Part shown: in pieces, positions 22,601 to 34,937 of the stretch | Numbering within the stretch: the stretch's first letter is position 1 | How the letters are laid out: each line of letters begins with the position of its first letter | Assembly (NCBI GenBank): GCA_023362775.1 | Contig: JALMGJ010000015.1 | Coordinates: 7,083,501-7,147,500 of the forward strand | Direction of reading: 5' to 3' | Length of the DNA: 64,000 nucleotides | DNA from: Charina bottae | Lineage: Eukaryota > Chordata > Lepidosauria > Squamata > Charinaidae | Notes under the pieces: generated by a model | What the model was told of the DNA's origin: nothing | Database searches by the model: none | Seen by the model: only the letters and a program-made list of their open reading frames with translations | Translations under genes and position numbers: made by a program

Positions 22601-24330
22601 ATCCTTCTTTCTAGCCACTTCAAGATGCTCTCTACCACCCCAGCTTCTCTCCCATTCTCTGGGCACAGTTTGAAATGAAATTCTTGGCTGCAGCTGTCTT
22701 CTTTATTTTTCAAGGATGCTTAGAAGTCTCATGCATTCTTGGAAGTACAGATACTGCTAGAGGCTGGTACATTTTGTTTTAACAGGCTGGTTCCCCACCA
22801 TCATTTTTCTTGACTAGAGACCTGGGGCACACCAAAAGAGGCTTCAGAGGACGCCTATTGCCAACGCCTGGCTCCATATCTGAGCACTGTTGGAAATTCT
22901 AACTTTTTAATGCCCAAGCAAATGATCCGAGTTTAACCAAACCTGCTGATGCCTGGCCCCCAACCATTTCCCCTTTCCACCCCCTTGATCCCCAATTCTT
23001 AAATTTATTTCAACTGTAGCCCAGCAGTTGCCGCTCTGCATTCCTGCTCTTTCAAGGCACATGTCGATGCTTCCACATCATCCGAGGGTTTCATTTAAGT
23101 GTTTCGCCAGCCCCACCCAGGCCTGGGGGCACTTCAGTGAGGTAGGTAAACCTTGACACATCCAGAACGTAATCCAAGTATAATAGGGGCTAAACACACA
23201 CACCCTTTCAACAGAAGGGAATGAGGAAATAGTCACAAGAGGAGAGTTTGGAAAATGTGTTAATGTCTGACGAAAAGCTGAGCGCCAAAACAGCAAGAGC
23301 CGGATTGTGTGCAGAGGAACTCTGGTGGAATTGCTAAATTCTAGCGTTAGCAATCTCAATTGCTGTGACCTAAAATAGACAGCAATAATTTAAGCCAAGG
23401 AGAGGGAGTTGCAGCCTGCTGGAAGATCAATCCTATGGATTGTTGCAAAGGGTCCTGTTGTAATTCATTCCTAACTAGCTGCTTCGTCCAGTCTCCTGTT
23501 TCTGGCTCTACAGAACACCATTTAATCTGAGAAACATGGGGCAGCCCAAGGCCATGGAAGCAAAACGATTCTTCCTTCCTTCTCTTTATGCCACCACTCC
23601 ATGGGGCAACCCCAAAGCGGAAAATTGTCAGAATGCAGAGAGAAGGAAGAAAATAAAGGCGAATCATTCAAAAATATCTTGAGCATGACTTCAAAGAAGG
23701 GGAAACCAAAAACTTGCCGGAATGACAACGAAGTTGATCACGTAATTCTGCAACATCAAAGTGGTTATTAAGGCATCTGGTTTTGTTCTGTTGCTTTTCT
23801 TTCTCCTCCCCTGCAAAGCTTAGAGTGAAGCAGCAAGTGAAAATGAGAGATAAGCAGGGTTTCCTCTGTGGCTGTTCAGAGTTGGTTTGCGCACTGCACG
23901 ACCGAGAAGGCCAAGGAGCCTCCAGGGCACACTTGGCTGGGACGTGCAGCTAATCCTTCCTCTTTGACCAACCCAGCTACGCACAAGCAAATTGCTCAAC
24001 TTCCATCGTATTTGTGCTTCACTTTTAAAAAATCAAGTTTTTAAAAATCTTATTGGGTATGAAACGTGTTGCCTGCTTTTCACAACACTCATATCTTGGA
24101 GGATTGAAAGAAGCTAGACAAGAAACACCAGCAGGAAACCAGCAGGAAGTGTGCCTCCTCTGTCCCAGCATTCCAAGTAGCCCCCATCCTAATGATGTTC
24201 CAGAAGTCTTTAAAAATGTGGCTGTTCTCCCAGGCCTTGGGGTAGGGCAGCCGTCAAACCCCTCTTTTTCACCCTCTTTTTTTTTCACATGGGACATTGT
24301 TGTCTGGGTACTTCAGATTTTTCCCTTATT
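22601..24330. other. Intronic sequence, no recognised element
   Basis: No repeat boundaries or coding signatures recognised. Frames at 23078-23359 and 23356-23667 (minus) lack domains. Confidence 0.4.
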
Positions 24331-24407
24331 GTATTGTCGAAGGCTTTCACGGCCAGAGTTTGATGGCTGTTGTGGCCACACAGCCCAGAAGACCCACAAC
24401 AGCCATT
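24331..24407. mobile_element. Penelope-type 3' end fragment with hairpin
   Basis: The sequence attgtcgaaggctttcacgg is a widespread squamate repeat end that I associate with Penelope-like or related retroelements. It is followed by a perfect 13-bp inverted repeat, atggctgttgtgg (24363-24375) and ccacaacagccat (24394-24406). Family assignment is from memory of the motif and is tentative. Confidence 0.5.
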
Positions 24408-24419
24408 TCCCCTTATTTG

Positions 24420-24620
24420 TAGCTTGAATCATGTCAACTGGATTTCTATTTTCTCAGTGGAAACGTTTCGCTCCTTATCCAAGGAGCTTCTTCAGAGTGA
24501 AGAAGCTCCTTGGATAAGGAGCGAAACGTTTCCACTGAGAAAACAGAAATCCAGTTGACATGATTCAAGCTACAGACTGTTCCACCTGGATGACTGAGAA
24601 CCTTCATAGACATATTTTCC
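24420..24620. mobile_element. Penelope-like 3' ends arranged as a 75-bp-arm palindrome
   Basis: Arms 24420-24494 and 24498-24572 are near-perfect reverse complements separated by gag. The right arm and its extension to 24620 match the 3' UTR of the Penelope-like copy at 39126-39268 (ggataaggagcgaaacgttt, catgattcaagctacagac). The left arm carries the same sequence in reverse. Such head-to-head ends are common for Penelope-like elements. Confidence 0.75.
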
Positions 24621-24624
24621 CTTA

Positions 24625-26275
24625 TTGTTTTTCTGTCTTTAAACTGTAGGCCACCCAGAGTCATTCTGGTGGCCTCCAGATCCAATCCAATCCAATCCAT
24701 CAGTCAAAAACACCAGCACTGTTGGCAAAGAAACTATATAGAAGCATCCCGAAAGTCATCAGGGGTTGGGTTCAGCTTGAGAACATCTTTATCTTACCAT
24801 TAAAATCATCGCGAGTGGCATGATCCTAAGAAAGTTCAAGGGGAATGATCTAAAGTTTGGGTAGGGCGTGATATTTCAAACAAAAACAAACCAACAAACA
24901 AAATATCTTAAAAACCATAATTCTGGGGACTTTATAATGGAGGAGCAACATAGGGTCCCAAACATCTGCACTCCTTGTGACCGTCTTCAGAATTTAACAG
25001 CACAATGGGTAAAATTAGCAGCATGATTTCTCACCGTTTGAGGCGAGGAACCGCCATCTAACCTCTAAAACAGATTATCTAGTGTCTAAAAAGCCACTCT
25101 TATACAAATACCATTTCACAGTATCATGAAATCCAATCACACTCCCCCATGTGACAAGACCACATTTGGTTGTTCTCCTCCCCTCCGGCTCCCCCTTGCC
25201 TCAATCCAAAATATTCTATGCTGCCCCCAATCACTAAATGCTTATCCACATTTGTCGACTAGACCCCTCCTTTGTGTATTGATTTACCAAGTAACAATTC
25301 AGGACTTAAAGCTTGATTAAACTTTGTATCAATTATTAAACAAAAGCAGGTCTTTACGGGCTTGGAGATGACATCCAGGATTTGTGGAAATCAGAGAAGG
25401 CAGAAGATGCCTGAGGATGGGAGCTTCACTGCTCCTCAGGCATGGCTAGGTCAGAAAAAAAAAAGCAAAATGGGGCAGTTACAGCAACCAAATCAACTTT
25501 GGAGAAAAATGTCCCTGGAATTTCCTGTAGGGTGCATGAAACTTGCTTAAGACTTTGTTACATCTTCTATCAATTTAAGCATCTCCATCTGTCTTCATTA
25601 AACTGCCCTGTAGTCCAAGTCAGCCCACATGTGAACCAATACTATCTTCTCTGATGATTAATTCTTCCCAAAGACTTCTGGCGGCTGTTAGTTAGTGCCC
25701 CTTTCTACCTTTCTGGCTCTTTTTAGCAGATATGTTAAGGGGTTAGTTTCTGGGACTTTCTGAGTAAGACAAGTCCTCTCCAGACTCCTGTATGCTTGCC
25801 AGCTTTCATTTGGTTATGCGCCCACAGCCCAGAATGGAGTTAACCTACATTTTCTCCCCTCCAATAAACACAGCACTGCCTGCCTTTTGGATAATCTCCA
25901 TAAAAGAAACCAACATGCGGATAGGAATCGAAGCAGAGAAGCTATTTAATTCGACAAGGGTGTAGAGTGAAACTGGGTGTTGCAATATTAAATCTCATTG
26001 ATACTGACCTATTTTCCTACTGCCTCTATTTTATTTTAAATGCACAGAGCAAATAGTTTCTGTTTTGTCCTCCAGCTGAAATGCATACTTTCTCTTACTA
26101 GTGAGCAAAAGAATGGCTGATACGGATGCCTCAAATTCCATTTTATATGGCAGAATAGCATTTGTCAGCAGCGACCTGGCCTCTTACAATGAGCGTGTGA
26201 GTGACAGAATGAAAACATAATTTTAGAAAAGACTGGAAAGAACTGGGATAACCTCCAGAGCAAGGAGGTTTGTCT
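24625..26275. other. Intronic sequence, no recognised element
   Basis: Includes a short (aatcc)n-like run near 24683. No gene recognised. Confidence 0.4.
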
Positions 26276-26283
26276 CACTAGTG

Positions 26284-26382
26284 CAGTGTTTTTCAACCTT
26301 GGCAACTTTAAGCAAGGCTGGCTGGGGAATTCTGGGAGTTGAAGTCCACACATCTTAAAGTTGCTAAGGTTGAAAAATACTG
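26284..26382. mobile_element. Palindromic hAT-type MITE, internally shortened
   Basis: cagtgtttttcaaccttgg ... aaggttgaaaaatactg. The left arm is shorter than the right, so part of one arm is deleted. Flanks cactagtg / cactagaa match at six of eight positions. Confidence 0.8.
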
Positions 26383-26525
26383 CACTAGAACAAGGACGTG
26401 TTGCCTGATATCCGAGTACACAGAGCCCTTGAATCCTTGGGCGTGGTCTCAGCCTACCCACAAAGGCTGCAATTTTGGAATACGTGAGAAGACAAACGTC
26501 AATACATGGGGACCGATCAAACTGT

Positions 26526-26548
26526 ATTGCATTGCATTGCATTGCCTT
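26526..26548. repeat. (CATTG)n short tandem repeat
   Basis: Four to five copies of cattg/ccttg in a row. Confidence 0.8.
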
Positions 26549-27222
26549 GTAAATGTAATTTGTCTCGGCCCCACTTACCTCTGGGGGGTAGCCCTTGACA
26601 TGCCAGTCAAAAACCAAGGATCAAGGGCAATCTTTGGCCTGGAACAACTTGCCAACCCCTGGGCAGCACTTCAACTCCCAGATCTATTTCTCAGGAGACA
26701 ATCTTCACTGGGCACCAATAACATCGCTCCTTCCCTCTTATGCTGATCTAAACAAGTTCCATTGTCAAGGCTACCTCATATCGCCATTGGTTAATTTGAA
26801 AAGCTCCCTGCACCTCTGAATTGTCCTAGAATCAGGACATGCGTGAGCTAGATCTCCACTGATCCCCAGCACCGAATACCATCCTTGATGGGTCACCCAT
26901 GAAGAAAAAGGAGCTCGGCTCAGTTGCTGCCAAAAACACAGCGCTAAACAAGAGTGCTCTATAGTTAGTTATACTCTACTTTCGAAGAGAATATTTGTAG
27001 CTCAGGGTTGAACTGGGGAGTCTTTGGTGCTCTCTGAGCCTTGTTGTTTTCATGCAGACATACTCTACTTTGGCAGCAGTGCAGTATGAAACATCGAGTT
27101 ACTTGCTGCTCCAAACCCCAACGATTAGGAAATACAAGCACCTTACCTATCACACTCTTAGGATCAAGTATGTACCTGAATGCACACTGAATATAAACCC
27201 TTCTTTCTTGGATAAATCATTA

Positions 27223-27362
27223 TTGGCTGGGTTCATGGTTTTGCCAAGCCCAGTAGTTGGGTCCCTAGCATCCACTAAACAACAAACATGTACTATTTGT
27301 GGCATAGTGACATGGGTTTGTAAACCATGGTTTGGCTTAGTATACTGTGCAAACCCAGCCAA
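27223..27362. mobile_element. MITE with ttggctgggttc inverted ends
   Basis: Left end ttggctgggttcatgg and right end gcaaacccagccaa are inverted matches. Internal ttggcttagtatactgtg and aaccatgg words recur elsewhere (37593-37738, part of 52355-52500, 40033-40120). No clear target duplication, so boundaries are approximate. Confidence 0.55.
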
Positions 27363-27564
27363 TTGTGGTTAACTCAACAAACTCATGATTAAGGAAACCA
27401 TGATTTCACACAATGCGTTAACCAGGCCATGGAATTACCACTTGCCTAATTTTCCAAATCATTAGCAATTCCTAATCAGTTAAAATCTGGGTGTGCCCTT
27501 ATGAGAGGTGATTGTATTGAAGGCATTGACTGTGTGGAGTATGTTCCTTTTACATTTTGCCATT

Positions 27565-27654
27565 ATTTGTCCCTCCTTGAGAGGGAGATGGGCGGGATAT
27601 AAATATGATTGATTGATTGATTGATAGATAGATAGATAGATAGATAGGATAGAT

Positions 27655-27697
<43 letters not shown>

Positions 27698-27704
27698 GAT
27701 AGAT

Positions 27705-27741
<37 letters not shown>

Positions 27742-27795
27742 TAGATAGATTAGATAGATTAGATAGATTAGATAGATTAGATAGATTAGATAGAT

Positions 27796-27836
<41 letters not shown>

Positions 27837-27865
27837 GACAGAGAGACAGACAGACAGACAGATAA
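27565..27865 (+). repeat. LINE-type tail followed by compound GATA/GATT microsatellite
   Basis: A gagagggagatgggcgggatataaat tail remnant leads into (GATT)4 and long (GATA)n. A 50-bp sub-repeat contains gataggatagataaga twice. A 9-bp register (gatagatta) repeats about seven times at 27738-27797, followed by more GATA and a short (GACA)n end. GATA-rich (Bkm-type) DNA is well known in snakes. Confidence 0.93.
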
Positions 27866-28058
27866 ATTTAAAGCATTATTCATGAACGTGGTGCCCTCCA
27901 GGTATCTTGGCCCTGGAAATGTGGGAGGGTGTGGCCCTTCCACATCTAGAGGGAGCTGGGTTAGGGAAGGATGATGACCCTGGCAGCTGCCCTCCCACCC
28001 ACCCACCCTTCCCCATGTGTTGTGTCCCTTTGAGCTGATGGAAGTTACACAGACCTCC

Positions 28059-28150
28059 TTAAGGAGGAGGAGGAGGGGGGGAAGAAGAAGGGGAAGAAGA
28101 AGAAGGGGAAGAAGGGGGAGGGGAGGGGGAGGGGGAAGGAGAAGGAGGAA
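28059..28150. repeat. Polypurine GGA/GAA-rich tract
   Basis: About 90 bp of almost pure purine (agg, gaa, gggga words) on the plus strand. Confidence 0.85.
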
Positions 28151-28653
28151 ACAGTAGCAGTACAGTAGCAAAGTGATGGTTCCTTGAGTCTTGGCTAAAA
28201 ACTGAAGAAATTAAACGAAAACCTCAAATAAATACATTTTTTTCATTCTACTCAGGCAAAGGTCCCTCCAATTTCCTGCTCCTGGCAGGAGCCAAAGCTT
28301 CAAGAAAGAAACATCTCCCAACGGCAAAGCACCATAAGGTTCTCCTTGTTTTACGCACATCGTAGAAATCCTGAAATTTGGGTTCACAATCAACTTCTTT
28401 TGCATAATTGACAAAATGGTTAAAAATGCTCAGATGCATTGTGAAACACTGCACACCCAAGTGCGCATCTCAGAGGAAAATGTGCACAAAGCTGCATTTC
28501 ACCAGGAGCTGGAAAAAGAGCAAACTTCAGAAATAGCATGGAGAAAAATGCCAACTCAAGACACGCTTCTTAAAAAAGAATGCCCCAAAATGCGTACAAA
28601 TATACCTAGGAGCCTTTTTCACAGAGTTCCTAAATTGTCCACAACTCCTAAAA

Positions 28654-28855
28654 AAGGTAAAGGTACCCCCCGCACATTTGTGCAGTCGTGTCCGACTCTA
28701 GGGGCCGGTGCTCATCTCCGTTTGTTAGCCGAAGAGCCAGCGTTGTCCGAAGACACTTCCACGGTCATGTGGCCGCATGACGCCGCGGAACGCTGTTACC
28801 TTCCCACCGAAGTGGTACCTATTAATCTACTTGCATTTGCATGCTTTCGAATTGC
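28654..28855 (-). mobile_element. tRNA-SINE family A, 5'-truncated
   Basis: Minus-strand copy of the family A body and tail (ctcatctccgtttgttagcc, gcatttgcatgctttcgaatt on the plus strand). The tRNA head is missing beyond 28855. This is the only family A copy in the sense orientation of CMIP. Confidence 0.82.
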
Positions 28856-29454
28856 CTACAACAGGCCAAAAAGGAATTCCAGCAAAAACAAACAAAACCT
28901 CACTGCTCTTAACTTCAAGGTCCCACATCTCCAAACTTCTGATCCTGATACACCATCCCTTCACCCCCTGCCCCACGTTTCCTTATGCATTTAGTTCAAA
29001 AGAAGCCTGACTAACAAATAAAACAGCCCTTTTAACCACCAGATCACTCATGTGGGAACTTAGTCAATGAAATGGAAAATGGTGCATGCTTTAAAAACAG
29101 GAAACTCTTCCCTTAACTGCAGTGCAACCAGGAAGTCCCCATTTAAAGAGGGCGGGAACTTGTTTGCCATCCTACCATTCTCAAGGGCTTAAATTGAAGG
29201 CATGTCTGGAATAATCCTAATTTCCCACCCTCCCACAGGCTTTTGAAGAAGAGGCACAATTCATTCCAACCCCGTGCAAGTTTAAATGTGGAACTTGGGT
29301 CCATTTCTCTGCTCAACAGTAACTACAAGATTCTACAAATGGGTTCAGATAACTCACTAAGTCAAATGTATTCATCTATTTTACATAGTCCCTTCATACC
29401 CGGCCTTACCTGGGAGAGTTCAAGACAGCACACAGGGCAATCGCCCCTAATTTA

Positions 29455-29525
29455 GTCCCACAACAGACTAGGTTGCGAGAGAGTGACCGGCCCAAGGTCA
29501 CCCACTGAATTCGGAGGTTGAATGT
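29455..29525 (+). mobile_element. Small SINE/LINE-derived fragment
   Basis: The segment gagagagtgaccggcccaagg ... cacccactgaa matches the conserved tail-proximal block of many sauropsid L2/CR1-mobilised elements. Boundaries unclear. Confidence 0.4.
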
Positions 29526-29571
29526 GATATTGCAAACCGCACCGTAGTGCTCTGTAAATCATGGTGTAAGG

Positions 29572-29646
29572 CAGTGTTGTCCAAACTTGGGGATTCTGGG
29601 AGTTGAAGTCCACACACCTTAAAGTGGCCAAGTTTGAAAAACACTG
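29572..29646. mobile_element. Palindromic hAT-type MITE, deleted to 75 bp
   Basis: cagtgttgtccaaacttgg ... ccaagtttgaaaaacactg with most of the left arm missing. Flanks gtgtaagg (29564-29571) and gtgtaggg (29647-29654) differ at one base. Confidence 0.82.
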
Positions 29647-29703
29647 GTGTAGGGCTTAGCATGTCGTGTGAACTCAGCCAATCATGGTCCATTCAGTAAA
29701 CTA

Positions 29704-30076
29704 CAGGTAGTCCTAGCTTAATTATCACAATTTGGAATTTTGGTTGCTAAGCAAAGGGTCATTAAGCAAATCCGACCCAATTTTACGACCTTTTCTGCAG
29801 TGGTTGTTAAGTGAATCACAGCGGGGGTTAAGTGGGCCACGTGGTCGTTAAGCGAATCACACGGGGGTCTCCACTGATTTTGCTTGCAAGAAGCCGGCTG
29901 GGAAGGTTGAAAATGGTGATCACATGACACTGTGACCGGTTGCCAAGTGCCCAAATTGTGATCACATGACCGGGGGGATGTGACGGTCATGAGGACTGAT
30001 CTAAGTTGTGTTTCTTCAGCATCGTTGTAAGTCTGAACTGTTACTAAACGAATGATTGTTAAGCGAGGACTACCTG
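29704..30076. mobile_element. Tigger/mariner-like MITE, copy 2
   Basis: caggtagtcctagctta ... gcgaggactacctg with TA on both sides (29702-29703, 30077-30078). Body matches 19703-20111 with small deletions. Confidence 0.85.
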
Positions 30077-30078
30077 TA

Positions 30079-30527
30079 TACTTACACAAATCATAGCCCA
30101 AGACAAGGTGTGCAAGGTCTAAATGGGGACCCCTGGACTTATGGCTCCAGTTTGCAAGCTGAGTGAGAATACACTGCAGTTTGAACTGCTGCCCTTAGCT
30201 GCCCTAGCTGACGCACAAGACGACTATTTAAACACCATCAAGTGGCTGTTTCCTTTCATTTGCGACTTCTAAGACAGAGAAGCAGGCAAAAGGAACTGTT
30301 TGGACTTCAGAGTCTGAGGTTAGACCGAACGTTTGACTTGGGTCAGTCTGGATTAAGGAAAAATATCCAAGAGCAATTGACCAGTTTACTTTCATCCAGA
30401 ATTTGGCAGGACTGACGGGACAAAGTTCAATACTAAATGATGCTTTGACCGCAAGAAATTCTTCCAACAGAAGACATCTGGAGAGCATTTGGAACCAGAG
30501 AGGGAGTTCTTCAGAAATCTTGATTTG
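30079..30527. other. Intronic sequence, no recognised element
   Basis: Nothing recognised beyond ordinary intronic sequence. Confidence 0.4.
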
Positions 30528-30535
30528 CATTAGGA

Positions 30536-30886
30536 CAGAGCTTTCCAAACTTTTCATGTTGGTGACACACTTTTTAGACATGCATCATTTCATGACACAC
30601 TCTTACAGCAGGGCATCATTTCGTGACACACTCTTACAGCAGGGCACAAGGCAGGCACTAGGACCTGCGCGGAATCACAGCAGGTTTGGGGGCAGCAGGG
30701 CACAAGGCAGGCACTAGGACCTGTGTGTAATCCTGGCAGGGCAGGTTTGGAGGCAGCCAGGCACAAGGCAGGCACTAGGACCTGCGCGGAATCCTGGCAG
30801 GGCTCGGAGGCAGCAGCAGCCACGACACACCCAGACACTGCAGCCGACACACTAATGTGTCCCGACACACAGTTTGGAAAGCTCTG
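30536..30886 (+). mobile_element. hAT-like MITE with 56-bp minisatellite (short form)
   Basis: cagagctttccaaactt ... agtttggaaagctctg with a perfect 8-bp duplication cattagga (30528-30535 and 30887-30894). Only about three minisatellite units. The left-end module (cacactcttacagcagggca) is repeated once. Confidence 0.9.
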
Positions 30887-30894
30887 CATTAGGA

Positions 30895-31775
30895 CAACCT
30901 TCCCTTCTGTTTCAAGCAACTGAAATGGCCTGGGCAGGATTTGTATAGAAACTGTTGACCTGCGCCCCGCATCTCCACACACAAACACTCACACACACAC
31001 CACAAACAAAAAAGGTTGTAACATACAACTAATCATCAGACGTGGGTCTCAAGAGAAGAGCAAGCAGGATGAATTTACACTTTCCTAGCTCTTCCCTGTT
31101 CCCCTATCCCTGGGAGTTTTGAAGCCTCAGGACGTTCCTCCTACCAGATGGCATCCATTACAAGCCACGGTCAAGTGACATGAGTCATGACATCAACACA
31201 CAAATGACATAATTCACACTGTATGATGACAGCATGATACACGTGAACAACACTTTGTCCCTTGCAGGGATGCTGATGTCTTAACGTGAACCGCAATCAA
31301 GAACTTAGTATTGATTAGCAATATTTTTTTCTCATTGCTCGTGTCCAGTTTTTTACAATGCCCCAAAATGCAGCTCAGCTGGGACAATATTTTACCATTG
31401 CTAGTTTTTGAGCGTGAAGGGGTAGAATCCAGACTTTTTCAAACTCCAGAAGCCCTGTGTGGCCATACTGCCTTGGTCTTATGGGAAGTATAATCTAGTA
31501 CGGGTAGAGAATACCTGAGGTGGGAACAACTGGGTCAAAATTATATCCCAATACCCAGCTAAACCACGTGGATCCACACTGGTCAAAACAAGCTCTCAGT
31601 TTACATACACATAAACATACTATTAGAAGACAAACCACAGTTTAGACCAGGGAGGGTAGGGGGAATCTCAACGTTGCCATCTAATGAAACTGCACAGTTG
31701 TTCTTAGGTATTTCACTCTCCTCTAAGGAAGCCCCCAAAATTGAAAAATTAAAATAAACACGTATAGATGTTGGC
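30895..31775. other. Intronic sequence, no recognised element
   Basis: A short (ACAC) run near 30980-31000. No gene recognised. Confidence 0.4.
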
Positions 31776-31788
31776 TAATGGGCTTTCT

Positions 31789-32121
31789 AAGGGGGCGTGG
31801 TGGCTCAGCGGGTAAGACGCCAGGCTTGTCCATCGGAAGATCGCAAGTTCAGAGGTTTGAATCCCTAGCCCTGCGTGCGGAGTGAGCTCCCTCACTCGCC
31901 CCAGCTCTTGCCAACCTAGCAATTCGAAAGCATGCAAATGCAAGTAGATGAATAGGTACCACTTCGGTGGGAAGGTAACAGCGTTCCGTGCGCGTCATGC
32001 GGCCACATTACTGTGGAAGCGTCTTCGGACAACGCTGGCTCTTCGGCTAACAAACGGAGATGAGCACCGGCCCCTAGAGTCGGACACGACTGCACAAATG
32101 TGTGGGGGGAACCTTTACCTT
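31789..32121 (+). mobile_element. tRNA-SINE family A, full length
   Basis: Starts gggggcgtggtggctcag, with B-box-like ggtttgaatcc. A 13-bp duplication taatgggctttct flanks it (31776-31788 and 32122-32134). Antisense to CMIP. Confidence 0.9.
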
Positions 32122-32134
32122 TAATGGGCTTTCT

Positions 32135-33287
32135 GAGTTTTCTTTCTTCTTGCAAGAAGCAATGCATTCACAGTAGGAAACCAAGCACAACAGTGGCACA
32201 CCGATTAAAGGACGATGGTGCAACTGGAAGGGGAGATAATGATCAATTAAGGCTGCGCCAATGATCGAAACTGCATGTTGACATCATGTTCAACCAAGAG
32301 ATAGCACGTTCCAATAATCTGGAGAAGGCCATAAACAGCATTGCTCATATGGGCCAAACTCTGTTATTTGCAGGAAGACTTTAATGTCTGCTGGGAAGGT
32401 TCTACATTACAGCCTATGTGCAGCTACTCCTTCTTCCTAATCTTCTTCTGGAGAGAGCATGCATTTCTCCTTGTCAACCTCTTATTTATCCCAGTCAACC
32501 TCTGTGGTCCCCAATGAAAGGACTTCAAGAAGTAATTGCTGGAAATAGCTCTTCCTGAGATCCTAAGAAAAGAGGGGGCATGCATAAGGTTGCTAGGCTA
32601 CCACTCCCAGGATCTTTTGCCAAGGGAAAGGAATAGTGCCAAGGATATTCTCGGGAGCATCAGATGAGTGACTTAAGCCTTTTCCCATTTCTCTCAATGA
32701 CCACCAAACTCTTCTGCATTTATAACAAGGGCAGCCATTTGTGCACACTCAGAGCGCACTCTTTCCAAAATCACTGCCTTGCCAATGACTTCTGCCAAAG
32801 AGGCAAAAAGAGGAAGTTTTCAATGGCCAAGCTACAAATTCCCACTCCCTCCCTTTTCATTTCCCTCCAGAGAGAATCAATCTAGGAGGGAATGGTTTCG
32901 CCAAGCACATCATCCCAAATGTTTTTTAGGACAACCAGCAGGCAAAAGAGAAAACAACAAGCAAAGCTCGAAAAAGTCTCCTTGCAAAAGTAAAACAAAA
33001 AGAAAGAAAAAGAAATACAAAGGATTATTGTTTCCTTCCTTCCTTCTGTTCCTCAGAGATTTTCCACTCCAGGGTAATCTTTTTTAAAATGAGAATCCTC
33101 AGAAAAACTGGAAGAAAAATATTTAACGCTGAAGCTAATGCAGAGGCTCAGCTGCATTAAAAATGGACCTGGGTGAGTTTTAAAGCCATTTATTGACAAT
33201 AAAAGCTCTAGTGAGCTGCATTTCCTATGGGCCTGATTTATCACAGGTCCAGACAGATCCCTTATGGTCATTTTCTCCCACACACTC
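32135..33287. other. Intronic sequence, no recognised element
   Basis: No domain-bearing ORF or repeat ends found. A purine-rich stretch near 32940-33020. Confidence 0.4.
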
Positions 33288-33295
33288 ACTTAAAC

Positions 33296-33427
33296 CAGTG
33301 TTTCTCGACCTTGGCAACTTGAAGATGGGTGGACTTCAACTCCCAGAACTCCCCAGCCAGCATGGAGTGGCTGGGGAATTCTGGGAGAAGCCACGCATCT
33401 TCAAGTTGCCAAGGTTGAGAAACACTG
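33296..33427. mobile_element. Palindromic hAT-type MITE
   Basis: 132-bp near-palindrome cagtgtttctcgaccttgg ... ccaaggttgagaaacactg with a perfect 8-bp duplication acttaaac (33288-33295 and 33428-33435). Confidence 0.92.
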
Positions 33428-33435
33428 ACTTAAAC

Positions 33436-34590
33436 CCTTGATATAACAAGCCCCAAATATCTTATGCACAAGCTCAAGATGATACGAAATGGATTCCTTC
33501 CCGCTATATTTGAAAACAGGATGGAAAAATAGGTAATATGTATACATAGTCTCTTCTGGCACTGTCCCAAAGCCTTGATGCACAAAACTAACACAGAAGA
33601 ACACAAACAAATTAGAACAAAAACAAAACAACACAAACCATTTAGAACAGAATAAAAATGGCACTGCCCATTTCAGCAGAACTGAGTAGCCAAAGGGATG
33701 GGTGGAGGGTAGCCTGGGTTCAACTTGAAACGTGCTGGTAATTTGCACAGGCTAGAAATGGTGCCCAATCCCCCATTTTTAAAATATTTAAAAAGTCTTT
33801 CCCTTTGCCTCCCCAGTCCAAAAGCTAAATTGCTGGGGGGGGGGGGGAAGTACTCTGGAGAAAGTAGCAGATTTGTGCATGAAAAGGCTGAAGAGTTTAT
33901 TACCAGTACATCAAAAACTCCTCCGTTGAACACATGTTCATTGCACTGCGTCCCTTAAACCTTAGCGCGTCCACTTCCCTAACCCCTCCTTTATCTCTGG
34001 CATGAAATATATCCCCCTCCCAAATAATCCAGAGCATATTTATAGTGACCGATGCAGCTGCTTATACCTCCACCCTTTCCAGCACGCAAAGTGGCAAAGG
34101 ACACAACCAGTGCACTCACAAAACTATACCTCAACGCAAATCTGTTGAAATGGAAGCATCGTTCCCAATTAAATTTGCAGTGTTGAGGCTCCAAAACCTT
34201 GGCTGCACCCCACAAGGGCTTGCGTCTTGCCAATGTTCAACACATAAGAATGGGATGGGAAAATAATTAAATACACAAGTGGAGTGCAATCCTGATAAAT
34301 GCAATTCCAATTCAATGGACATTTAAGCAAACCCAAGGGTTATGATTTCCTCCAACCACTACATTTTGGAGCATGGCCCTGGCACACCACTCAAACACCA
34401 AGGGTGCTTTTCAGCATGGACAAAGTTGGCCTCCAGGACTGGAACCTTAGATTGTCTTTAGGGCTATGCAGCTGTGTGAACACCATGACCAGGAATAGAA
34501 CAGCCTGTATGTAAGGCTCCCCAGCATTTAAGAAAGGCATGGAGAACTAGCAGCCAAGAAATTATATGGTGCTAAATTCCCATTTAAATT
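33436..34590. other. Intronic sequence, no recognised element
   Basis: A G run lies near 33834-33847. No gene or bounded repeat recognised. Confidence 0.4.
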
Positions 34591-34828
34591 ATGAGCCAGT
34601 TTGGTGTAGTGGTTAAGGCATCAGGCTAGAAACTGGGAGACCGTGAGTTCTAGTCCCGCCTTAGGCACAAAACCAGCTGGGTGACCTTGGGCCAGTCACT
34701 CCCTCTCAACCCTAGGAAGGAGGCAATGGCAAACCACTTCTGAAAAACCTGCCAAGAAAACTGCAGGGACCTGTCCAGGCAGTCTCCGAGAATCGGACAT
34801 GATTGAACAGATTAAAAAATAAAAAAAA
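34591..34828 (+). mobile_element. tRNA-SINE family B with BovB-type tail, full length
   Basis: Head gagccagtttggtgtagtgg (A-box-like TGGTGTAGTGG), B-box-like gagttctagtccc, then gggccagtcactccctctca. The body continues cctaggaaggaggcaatgg and accacttctgaaaaacctgcc. The tail gagaatcggacatgattgaac matches the BovB 3' end, as in Sauria-type SINEs. This intact copy shows what the 102-bp unit was cut from: the unit's right edge (aaggagccaatggcaaa) is the start of this BovB-type body. Confidence 0.85.
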
Positions 34829-34910
34829 CCCATTAAGAGGTCCAACAAGAAAAAAATATCAAAGGAGGTGATTCCAGAGTTTCAAATTCCTATTTCAGGA
34901 GCAAACTGGT

Positions 34911-34937
34911 AGTAGTAGTAGTAGTAGTAGTAGTAAC
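34911..34937. repeat. (GTA)n microsatellite
   Basis: About nine copies of gta. Confidence 0.9.

Noticed and set aside
24053..24427. 124-codon open frame
   Set aside because: No domain and it runs into the Penelope-type repeat end; likely chance.
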